Shown here in pieces: positions 26,233 through 32,583 of a DNA stretch of 61,378 bases. Under the pieces are notes generated by a model. That model ran no database searches and was not told where the DNA came from. It saw nothing but the letters and a program-made list of their open reading frames with translations. This DNA comes from CAYNLK01 sp964398055 (GTDB lineage: Bacteria > Chloroflexota > Anaerolineae > 4572-78 > J111), in contig CAYNLK010000037.1 of NCBI GenBank assembly GCA_964398055.1, positions 1 through 61,378 on the forward strand, in the 5' to 3' direction. Every line of letters starts with the position of its first letter. The first letter of the stretch is position 1. The position numbers and the translations under genes were made by a program.

Positions 26233-26961
26233 TTAGTAGGGGTAGAGATAGGGTTGAGCCGGGGTCTCGATCGGGCTGATGGACTCGGCTATGAGCACAG
26301 GCATCTCCTCGCCATCGAACCGGCCCAGGTCGAACTGTCCTTTGACCTCGACCCACTGATCTTCAGCCAGTGAGCCGGCCTCGGGCCATTTGACCAGCAG
26401 TCCCAACGGCGCAGCATCAGCGGCGCAACAACTGATGACGAAGCGGCTAACCATAAACTCATCGCCATTCAAGCGCTCATCGCGATAGACAAAACCGGTC
26501 AGCCGGGCCTCCTGCCCGGTAAAGGCCGCCGGATCGTTGACCATTCGAAACTCAACCAGCCAATCGTAGACGTTCTTGTCTCCTTTGGGTTTGGCCAGGA
26601 TCTCGTTCCGGCCCGGTCCGGCAGCCGACGTGAGAGCCTCGGCGCTGACATCCCGACTGCTCATCGCCGCCGCGCCCAACGGCCGGGGTGGCACCAACAG
26701 CCCCAGAATGACCGGCAGCATGACCAGCAGCAAACCAAACCAGGTGAGCTGGCCGTGATCGTGGCCGGCGTGATCGTGGGTATGGGTATGCCCGGAGTAA
26801 TAACGATAGCTGGCTCCCACGGCAATCAGACCGACCGCAGCCAGTAAGGTCAACCAAACAAAGCGCACGTTGATGTAATAAAGCAAGTTGCCGCTGATGA
26901 AACGGCTATACAGGAACAACCCCAGCCCAATCAACGCCAAGGCTTTGATACTACGATGCAT
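26233..26961 (-). CDS. TIGR03943/YcgQ-like permease partner
   Basis: The 242-residue protein has four predicted membrane helices in its first ~110 residues, with a His-rich loop 'SGHTHTHDHAGHDHG' likely to bind metal. The C-terminal soluble half has 'LTGFVYRDERLNGDEFMVSR' and 'SCCAADAAPLG', the core of the TIGR03943 (DUF1980) family. Family members pair with a DUF318/YcgR-like permease, exactly the next gene upstream, one base away. The pair is thought to be a membrane complex of uncertain substrate. The His-rich loops and location beside zinc-limitation genes point to metal handling, as inference. Confidence 0.85.
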   Translation of the reverse strand: MHRSIKALALIGLGLFLYSRFISGNLLYYINVRFVWLTLLAAVGLIAVGASYRYYSGHTHTHDHAGHDHGQLTWFGLLLVMLPVILGLLVPPRPLGAAAMSSRDVSAEALTSAAGPGRNEILAKPKGDKNVYDWLVEFRMVNDPAAFTGQEARLTGFVYRDERLNGDEFMVSRFVISCCAADAAPLGLLVKWPEAGSLAEDQWVEVKGQFDLGRFDGEEMPVLIAESISPIETPAQPYLYPY

Positions 26962-28056
26962 TTACCACCTCACATTCAGATTCAAATAGACGGCCGCGGC
27001 CAGGGCCAACATTAGCGGCAGCAAAATCAGATAGAGGACGACCCGGCGGCGAAACACGCCTAAAAACATCAGCGAACTTTTGATATCGACCATTGGCCCA
27101 AAGGTCAAGAATGCCAGAATTGCCGCCGGGGGAAAGGTGTTGACAAAGGCCAGGGCCAAAAAGGCATCGACGGTAGAACAAACCGACAACACAAAGGCCA
27201 GCGCCATCATCACCAATACCGAGGTCAAGGCCCCGCCCGCCAGAGTCAACAGGGCGGATTGCGGGACCAGCGTTTGCATTGCCGCGGCCAACAGCGAGCC
27301 GGCCACCAGGTAGCGGCCCATATCCAGGAAATCGTCGCCGGCAATATTCAGGGCCTGCCATATCTTAGGGCTGCGAGAATTCTCCGGTTCTTCAGGGTGG
27401 TGAGCGTGGTCATGGTGATGATCGTGTGGGTCGCACACAGATTTGGCTAAGAGGAGTTCCGGCAGGAGGACCTCCTCCGGTTTGGCCAGGGAAAAAATCA
27501 GGCCAATAGTTACGGCAATCAGAAAAGTAAGGCCAATACGGCCCCACAACATCGGCCCCCAGCCAAAGGCGGCATAGGTGCTGGCGATGGTGATCGGATT
27601 GACCGCCGGCGCAGCCAGCAAAAAGGCGATGCCAATCGAGAGGGGCAGCCCCTTCTGATACAACCGGCGGGTGACCGGCACCACCCCGCACTCACAGACC
27701 GGGAAGATGAGGCCCAACCCGCCGCCAACCAGAGCGCCCCATACCCGCCGGCGGGGAATGAAGCGATACAGGGTCTCCTGGTTGACCGCCACCTCGATCA
27801 AGCCGGATACAATCGACCCGGCCAGCAGAAAGGGCGCGGCCTCGATGAAGATGCTCAAAAAAATGGTTACAAAGGTCTGGAACCGGCCGTTCAACCAACT
27901 GTCCAGGCCGCCATTTTCTTGCAGAACCACAGCCGCAGCCAGCAGCATTAACAGAAGCAGCCAACGCCGGGCTGCTCTTGACAGCCCAACTCCACGGCGA
28001 GAAGTGGGCTGTTCGATCGCGCCATCAAGGCCAGGATGAATATCTACATTGCTCAT
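26962..28056 (-). CDS. DUF318/YcgR-like permease with His-rich loop
   Basis: The 364-residue permease has about eight to ten membrane helices in two blocks. The conserved signature 'PVCECGVVPVTRRLYQKGLP' and 'AAPAVNPITIASTYAAFG' places it in the DUF318 (YraQ/YcgR) family. The cytoplasmic loop between blocks carries 'DPHDHHHDHAHHPEEP'. I start at ATG 28056 because a consensus promoter lies so close (-10 at 28067-28072) that transcription would begin within a few bases of this codon, giving a leaderless mRNA. Starts further upstream would read through the promoter and into the divergent feoB. It is coupled to the YcgQ-like gene. Confidence 0.83.
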   Translation of the reverse strand: MSNVDIHPGLDGAIEQPTSRRGVGLSRAARRWLLLLMLLAAAVVLQENGGLDSWLNGRFQTFVTIFLSIFIEAAPFLLAGSIVSGLIEVAVNQETLYRFIPRRRVWGALVGGGLGLIFPVCECGVVPVTRRLYQKGLPLSIGIAFLLAAPAVNPITIASTYAAFGWGPMLWGRIGLTFLIAVTIGLIFSLAKPEEVLLPELLLAKSVCDPHDHHHDHAHHPEEPENSRSPKIWQALNIAGDDFLDMGRYLVAGSLLAAAMQTLVPQSALLTLAGGALTSVLVMMALAFVLSVCSTVDAFLALAFVNTFPPAAILAFLTFGPMVDIKSSLMFLGVFRRRVVLYLILLPLMLALAAAVYLNLNVRW

Positions 28057-28066
28057 TAGAAGAACC

Positions 28067-28094
28067 ATTATAGACGGGGAGAACACCTTGTCAA
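28067..28094 (-). promoter_or_regulatory. Consensus promoter inside the feoB start, leaderless permease mRNA
   Basis: On the minus strand TTGACA (28089-28094) and TATAAT (28067-28072) are 16 bases apart. The expected start point, about 7 bases past the -10 box, is around 28058-28060, virtually at ATG 28056. The -35 box overlaps the probable TTG start of feoB. Confidence 0.85.
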
Positions 28095-29455
28095 ACACTG
28101 TAACCCATCGCCTGCTGGGCATTCCGATCTTTCTGGCCCTGATGTGGGTCGTCTTCAAAGTGACGGCTGACGTTTCGGCCCCCTTCCTGGACTGGATCGA
28201 CGGCGTTATCAGCGGGCCGCTGACCAACTGGGCGGTCTCACTGCTGGGGCTGATGGGCCTGGACGGCGTCTGGCTGGAGAGCCTGGTGGTGGATGGCGTT
28301 ATCGGCGGCGTGGGCGGGGTCCTGGTTTTTGTGCCGGTGTTGATGTCCCTCTACCTGGTGCTGGCCATTCTGGAAGATTCCGGTTATATGGCCCGGGCCG
28401 CCTTTGTGATGGACCGGCTGATGCACGCTATCGGGCTGCATGGCAAGAGCTTTTTGCCGATGATCGTCGGCTTTGGCTGCACGGTGCCGGCTTTTTATGC
28501 CACCCGCACCCTGGAGAATGAGAAGGATCGTATCTTGACCGGTCTGCTGGTGCCGTTTATGAGCTGCGGAGCCAGGCTGCCGGTCTACGTACTCTTTGCC
28601 GCCATCTTTTTTCCGCAAAACCCCGGCCTGGCCATCTTTAGTATGTATCTGTTGGGCATCGTCACGGCCATTGGGGTCGGTCTGCTCCTCAAGCACACCC
28701 TGTTCAAAACCAAAGAGCAGGCCCCGTTTGTAATGGAACTGCCGCCTTACCGGTTGCCGACGCTTAAAGGTATCTGGTTCCATATGTGGGAACGGATCTC
28801 GGCTTTTGTGAAAAAAGCCTGGACCATCATTATGGCGTTTAGCATTGTGCTGTGGTTTCTCCTGGCCATTCCGGTTAGCGGCGAGGGCAGCTTTGCGGAA
28901 ACGGATGTGAACAACAGTGTCTTTGCCACCGTATCGAGCGTGATTGCTCCGGCCTTTACCCCTCTGGGTTTTGGCACCTGGGAAGCCAGCGGCTCGCTGA
29001 TTACCGGTTTTGTAGCCAAAGAGGTGGTGGTCGGCACTATGGCGCAAATTTATGACGTGGAAGAGGAAGAGGAAGCGGCCGAACCCACCACCTTTCTGGA
29101 AGATGTGGGCCAGATCGTGACCAGCTTTGTGGGCGCAACCATCGATACCATCAAGTCGATTCCCTTGATTGTAGGCATTGACCTGTTTGAGGCCGAAGAG
29201 GAACCGGAGCCGACCGATTTGATGAAGGCCGTCCAGGTAAACTTTGAGGCGTCCAGCGGCGGTCACGGGGCTCTGGCCGGGTTGGCCTTTATGGTTTTTG
29301 TGCTGCTGTACACGCCCTGTATGGTGGCCGTGGCCGCCGAACGGCAAGAGTTTGGGGCCAAATGGATGTGGGTCAGCATCATCGGCCAGTTGGTTATTGC
29401 CTGGCTGGCAGCCTTCCTGGTTTACCAGGGCGGTCTGCTGCTCGGCCTGGGTTAG
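28088..29455 (+). CDS. feoB: FeoB-type ferrous iron transporter core lacking the G domain
   Basis: The product matches the membrane part of FeoB, the Fe(II) permease: 'HRLLGIPIFLALMWVVFKV', 'EDSGYMARAAFVMDR', 'GFGCTVPAFYATRTL' and 'ACGARLPVY' (here SCGARLPVY). The ~200-270-residue N-terminal GTPase/GDI region is missing: no Walker A or G motifs are encoded upstream. The probable start is TTG 28088 with GGGGAG just before it (455 residues); TTG 28049 would add 13. Either the GTPase is a separate protein elsewhere, or the gene was truncated when the divergent permease promoter became its neighbour. feoC follows ten bases downstream. feoA is not in the window. Confidence 0.85.
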   Translation: MSNTVTHRLLGIPIFLALMWVVFKVTADVSAPFLDWIDGVISGPLTNWAVSLLGLMGLDGVWLESLVVDGVIGGVGGVLVFVPVLMSLYLVLAILEDSGYMARAAFVMDRLMHAIGLHGKSFLPMIVGFGCTVPAFYATRTLENEKDRILTGLLVPFMSCGARLPVYVLFAAIFFPQNPGLAIFSMYLLGIVTAIGVGLLLKHTLFKTKEQAPFVMELPPYRLPTLKGIWFHMWERISAFVKKAWTIIMAFSIVLWFLLAIPVSGEGSFAETDVNNSVFATVSSVIAPAFTPLGFGTWEASGSLITGFVAKEVVVGTMAQIYDVEEEEEAAEPTTFLEDVGQIVTSFVGATIDTIKSIPLIVGIDLFEAEEEPEPTDLMKAVQVNFEASSGGHGALAGLAFMVFVLLYTPCMVAVAAERQEFGAKWMWVSIIGQLVIAWLAAFLVYQGGLLLGLG

Positions 29456-29465
29456 GTAGAATGTA

Positions 29466-29747
29466 ATGTTACGAAAAGTTATACAAGAACTTGAGGCGGC
29501 TCAGGAGCCGCTGAATTTGAATGAGTTGAGCCACAAATTAGGGCTTGACCCCAGCGCCCTGGAAGGAATGATTCAATTCTGGGTCCGCAAAGGCCGACTC
29601 AAGGATGATGAGCGGGATAACCAACAGCTTTTTGCAGCCTGCGGCGGCGGTAGCTGCGGACGGAGTTGTCCCGGAGCGCAGGGCTGTCCCTTTATCGCCA
29701 AGATGCCCCGTACCTTTTCGCTCGCCTTGTCTGATACGGATGAATAG
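29466..29747 (+). CDS. feoC: FeoC-like iron-sulfur winged-helix protein
   Basis: The 93-residue protein has an N-terminal winged helix ('LNLNELSHKLGLDPSALEG', 'FWVRKGRL') and the four-cysteine loop 'CGGGSCGRSCPGAQGC' that binds an Fe-S cluster in FeoC proteins. FeoC modulates FeoB stability or activity. It sits directly behind feoB in the same direction. Confidence 0.9.
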   Translation: MLRKVIQELEAAQEPLNLNELSHKLGLDPSALEGMIQFWVRKGRLKDDERDNQQLFAACGGGSCGRSCPGAQGCPFIAKMPRTFSLALSDTDE

Positions 29748-29812
29748 ATCAAGTGACGGGAAGGATAAGCCTACCTCCACATTCAAGAATAGAAATAGAA
29801 TATGGAGGTATT

Positions 29813-30124
29813 TCAGTCAGCAATGAATGCCGTTTCAGGTTGAATGACTGTATACTCGGCCAGGCAAGGTGGTTTGAGCCAATAACCTTCGATTTCGGCA
29901 TACGCCTCCCAATAGGGCGCGCTGCATCCCCAACGCTCCGAGTCTGCTTTGCTTGCCCACACATTGAATAGGATGACCTCATCTCTGTCCGAAATTTTCA
30001 TCAGGAAAGTCTGTTTATGCCCCGGTTGGTGTTTGAGCTTCGGCATCTCGGAGTCTTGCCAACAGTTGATGAACTCTGTTGTTTTTCCAGGCTTTAGCTG
30101 GATTGTTCTCATCAGGGCATACAT
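29813..30124 (-). CDS. Antibiotic-biosynthesis-monooxygenase (ABM) fold protein
   Basis: The 103-residue protein starts MYALMRTIQLKPGKTTEF and has 'VILFNVWASKADSERW', typical of the dimeric alpha-beta barrel ABM superfamily, which includes heme-degrading and quinol monooxygenases and many of unknown role. Its ribosome-binding site (AGAGGTGATC) lies within the end of the S18 gene, so it is the last gene of the ribosomal-protein operon. A cofactor-free oxygenase or stress role is possible; the substrate is unknown. Confidence 0.75.
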   Translation of the reverse strand: MYALMRTIQLKPGKTTEFINCWQDSEMPKLKHQPGHKQTFLMKISDRDEVILFNVWASKADSERWGCSAPYWEAYAEIEGYWLKPPCLAEYTVIQPETAFIAD

Positions 30125-30127
30125 AGA

Positions 30128-30556
30128 TCACCTCTGCCCACTCTCATTTGGCCGGCGTAAATCCGGCAATTCGCGAGGCAATCTGTCCCCGCTTTCGTAA
30201 ACGTGAGCATTCGTATATGGCAGTAAGGCCAGATAGCGGGCCTGCTTGATGGCCCGAACCACGCGCCGCTGCATTTTGGCGCTAGCCCCGGTTTTACGTT
30301 GAGAGCGAATGCTGCCGTCATCGGCCAGGAAGTAACGTAAGCTCTTGAGATTTTTCCACTCAATCTCTTCGATTTTCGCCGGAGGACGACGGCGCTGAAA
30401 TTTGGGAGAACGTAGTCGCGCAGATTGCGGCGATTGCAGGTTGCTTTCGGCCTGGGCCGGGTTGATTCTTGATGAGGCGGTCCTGCCTGGCCGGCTCTGC
30501 CTCCGGTCCGCCGGCGTGTTATCAACCAATGGGTATTCTGCAGTTGTTTCTGCCAT
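30128..30556 (-). CDS. rpsR: Ribosomal protein S18, cysteine-free paralogue with long N-terminus
   Basis: The C-terminal ~75 residues are S18: 'WKNLKSLRYFLADDGSIRSQ' and 'RKTGASAKMQRRVVRAIKQARYLALLPYT' (in two parts). The usual N-terminal CxxC-type residues of zinc-binding S18 are absent; the whole protein has no cysteine. A basic, low-complexity ~60-residue N-terminal extension is unusual (typical S18 is 70-90 residues). It follows L33 and L28 genes also of the zinc-free type, as in actinobacterial Zur-controlled paralogue operons. GAAGGAGA precedes the ATG. It presumably replaces the zinc-binding S18 under zinc starvation. Confidence 0.88.
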   Translation of the reverse strand: MAETTAEYPLVDNTPADRRQSRPGRTASSRINPAQAESNLQSPQSARLRSPKFQRRRPPAKIEEIEWKNLKSLRYFLADDGSIRSQRKTGASAKMQRRVVRAIKQARYLALLPYTNAHVYESGDRLPRELPDLRRPNESGQR

Positions 30557-30574
30557 CTGTTTTTCTCCTTCAAA

Positions 30575-30814
30575 TCAGGTAATCTCTTTCAGCGTCAGCC
30601 CCTCGTCCCGCAAAAAGGCCATTAGCCCCTTTTTATTGATGGTGCGCAGCGCCCGCGCCGAGGCTTTGAGCCGGATCGAGCGGCCCAGTTCCGGCGCGTA
30701 GATGGTATGTTTTTGCACGTTGGGTAGCCAGCGTCGCCGGGATTTTTTCTGCGAAAAAGGCACGTTGTTGCCATATAACGGCTTTTTGCCGGTCAATTTG
30801 CATTTCCTTGACAT
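30575..30814 (-). CDS. rpmB: Ribosomal protein L28, zinc-free type
   Basis: The 79-residue protein has the L28 signature 'CKLTGKKPLYGNNVPFSQKK' and 'RRRWLPNVQKHTIY'. Only one cysteine is present, so the four-cysteine zinc site of C+ L28 is missing. It starts eight bases after the L33 stop. It belongs to the zinc-sparing ribosomal operon. Confidence 0.92.
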   Translation of the reverse strand: MSRKCKLTGKKPLYGNNVPFSQKKSRRRWLPNVQKHTIYAPELGRSIRLKASARALRTINKKGLMAFLRDEGLTLKEIT

Positions 30815-30822
30815 CGAAACCC

Positions 30823-30987
30823 CTATTTTTCTTCTCGATAGAGTACATGCTGGCGGAAAATAGGGTCGTACTTACGCAGTTCCAGCCGGGCTGGATCGTT
30901 TCGCCGGTTCTTTTGGGTTGTGTAAGAGTGGTTGCTTTCGGTGCTGCGGAGTTTAACCACAATTCGTACACCTTTTTTCTTGGCCAT
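30823..30987 (-). CDS. rpmG: Ribosomal protein L33, zinc-free type
   Basis: The 54-residue protein begins MAKKKGVRIVVKLRSTESN and contains 'YTTQKNRRNDPARLELRKYD' and 'RQHVLYREEK', the Escherichia coli-like L33 without cysteines. C+ L33 proteins carry two CxxC pairs for zinc. AGGAGG lies six bases upstream of the ATG. It heads the L33-L28-S18-ABM string, 112 bp after the unknown 217-residue gene. Confidence 0.95.
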   Translation of the reverse strand: MAKKKGVRIVVKLRSTESNHSYTTQKNRRNDPARLELRKYDPIFRQHVLYREEK

Positions 30988-31099
30988 TCGATAACCTCCT
31001 GAAAAAAAGTTGGTATGGGCGACTCCAGGTTACGCAATACGCGTTGCCAACCACGGGCCATCGTGCGCGGCTGGATGTTTTCATTCTTCTAGTCGTCTC

Positions 31100-31753
31100 C
31101 TAACTGTCTATTGAGTGCAAGAGCGCTGCTCCGGCAGGCGCGTTGACGGTTAGCCTCACCTGCGCCGCCAGCTTTTGCCAGGCTACAGCCATCTCCCCGG
31201 ACGGTATCACCACTTTACGGTGCCAGGCCCGGACACTTTGCAGCCGGTAATCGGCCCCGGCCTCAACCTGCACCCACTGCTCATAGCCACTGATCCAGCC
31301 CAACACTGTGCCAAGTAAGGTGTAGGCCAGATCAACTTCGGCCTGGGTTTGTGGTTTCCGGCTGGCTGGTATTTCAGCAACTTTAGAAATGTTTAGCGGC
31401 AGTTGTGGCGATAGGGTCAATTTGGGGCTAAACTCATACCGCTTCAAAAATAGTCCGCCGAGTCGCTCATCGCCGTAAAACAGGCCAAAACCCCATAAAC
31501 CAATCTGACAACCCGGTATTGGACTCAAAATGTAGTTGCTGCTCCCCTGTTGATCTTCCGGCGGGCGGTAGCGAGTAAAGCCGTAATGAAGCAGTAGATT
31601 GCCAGCCGGCCGGCGAATGTCGTAACCCCAGCACCACATCTGTTGATCCAGCAAGCGCAGGCCCAACCGCCGAGCGGCGCTGGAAAGAGGCAGTATCACT
31701 GTCGGATGGTTATGCGGCTTGCTCTTACCTTTTTTGCCCTTCTTGATCGTCAC
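31100..31753 (-). CDS. Unknown protein under a putative zinc-responsive box
   Basis: I do not recognise this 217-residue protein. The N-terminus is basic and His-containing ('KKGKKGKSKPHNHP'). The rest is a soluble mixed alpha/beta sequence with many tryptophans ('QQMWCWGYDIRRPAGNLLLH', 'WISGYEQWVQVEAG'). No signal peptide or membrane helix is visible. A 15-bp box like those of znuA lies 41 bp upstream. The ribosomal paralogue genes follow in the same direction, so it probably heads that operon. I infer a zinc-limitation role without known biochemical function. Confidence 0.7.
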   Translation of the reverse strand: MTIKKGKKGKSKPHNHPTVILPLSSAARRLGLRLLDQQMWCWGYDIRRPAGNLLLHYGFTRYRPPEDQQGSSNYILSPIPGCQIGLWGFGLFYGDERLGGLFLKRYEFSPKLTLSPQLPLNISKVAEIPASRKPQTQAEVDLAYTLLGTVLGWISGYEQWVQVEAGADYRLQSVRAWHRKVVIPSGEMAVAWQKLAAQVRLTVNAPAGAALLHSIDS

Positions 31754-31793
31754 TTTCTACCATCGTCTCGAATAAATGGAACGCATCAGTTAT

Positions 31794-31808
31794 TAAGATA
31801 TTTTCTCA
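31794..31808 (-). promoter_or_regulatory. Putative Zur-type operator
   Basis: TAAGATATTTTCTCA reads TGAGAAAATATCTTA on the other strand, one base from the perfect palindrome at 34298-34312. It precedes the unknown gene and the zinc-free ribosomal operon. Confidence 0.65.
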
Positions 31809-31825
31809 TTTACGAACAAAAAAAA

Positions 31826-32452
31826 TTAATTGAGCGGCTCCTTATAGATGTGGAACACGCTGTTTTCGTGGCCCATTGATTTACATTGCACTTGCTCCAC
31901 CTTAAAATCCTTGCCGCCGCTCACCCAGCGCAACCCTTCCTGTAAAATACCAATGGCGCCGTAACCTACCGGATGATCGCTGGTTCGGCCCCAACTGAGT
32001 GGATCCTGGTAGATGGTATAAACAAAGTAAGCCGCCTCTTCAGTCACATCGCTTTTCTGGTCGCTGAATTTGGTAAAAGTCTCGGCCATAGCTTTTAGAC
32101 CAACCTTAAGCTTTGTGCTTAACGGAATAACCTTAAAGGCCAATTCACTGGCGCCAACAACCGCCCCAAACTCGCTAAGTCCCTGGGCAAAGGAGGCCCG
32201 GCCGGCTCGCAGGGCCAGGCCGCGACCGCCACGCGTCCCATACATCTCTTCTATGGCGGCGTTAATGGCCGCAAAATCGGCAAAGTCGAACTCCTTGGCT
32301 AGATTATTGGGAGGATAGTTGCTGATCAGATGGGGGACTCCGGCCAGGTTGAGCACAGCCTTCACCCCATTGACCCCCATCACCTCTTCCAGGGCCAACA
32401 GATAAATGCGGGCAATCTTGTTGGGGTAGTACAGACCACTTTTAGGCGGCAT
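31826..32452 (-). CDS. V4R (4-vinyl-reductase-like) domain protein
   Basis: The 208-residue protein has an N-terminal helical part ('ALEEVMGVNGVKAVLNLAGV', 'GGRGLALRAGRASFAQGLSE') and ends with the V4R consensus-like strand set 'VEQVQCKSMGHENSVFHI'. V4R domains bind small hydrophobic ligands in bacteriochlorophyll reductases, XylR/DmpR-type sensors and TRAPP-like proteins. The second V4R cysteine is a serine here. A palindromic operator lies 41 bp upstream, and znuA is the gene before. It is probably a ligand- or metal-responsive accessory of the zinc regulon (inference). Confidence 0.75.
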   Translation of the reverse strand: MPPKSGLYYPNKIARIYLLALEEVMGVNGVKAVLNLAGVPHLISNYPPNNLAKEFDFADFAAINAAIEEMYGTRGGRGLALRAGRASFAQGLSEFGAVVGASELAFKVIPLSTKLKVGLKAMAETFTKFSDQKSDVTEEAAYFVYTIYQDPLSWGRTSDHPVGYGAIGILQEGLRWVSGGKDFKVEQVQCKSMGHENSVFHIYKEPLN

Positions 32453-32492
32453 TACTTCGCTTCTCCAAAATTCTCAATTGAAAAATCCTTAA

Positions 32493-32507
32493 CGAGAAAT
32501 TATCTCA
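32493..32507 (-). promoter_or_regulatory. Putative Zur-type operator
   Basis: CGAGAAATTATCTCA is an inverted repeat differing from TGAGAAAATATCTCA at three positions. It lies 40 bp before the V4R gene. Confidence 0.65.
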
Positions 32508-32541
32508 ATAAGTGGTAAGAAAATTTCATCAATAAGACGGA

Positions 32542-32570
32542 GGCGGGGGGGCTTTTCTGCCCACCCCGCC
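32542..32570 (-). terminator. GC-rich hairpin downstream of znuA
   Basis: The arms ggcggggtgggc and gccccccccgcc-like pair around an AGAAAA loop on the minus strand. T-run is short, so termination strength is uncertain. Confidence 0.5.
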
Positions 32571-32583
32571 CAACCGCGCCAAC

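Noticed and set aside
26962..28227. 421-residue permease start at 28227
   Set aside because: That start lies inside feoB and upstream of the consensus promoter at 28067-28094.
28238..29347. 369-residue leftward frame, His and Gln rich
   Set aside because: Antisense of feoB; high His/Gln arises from the complementary codons.
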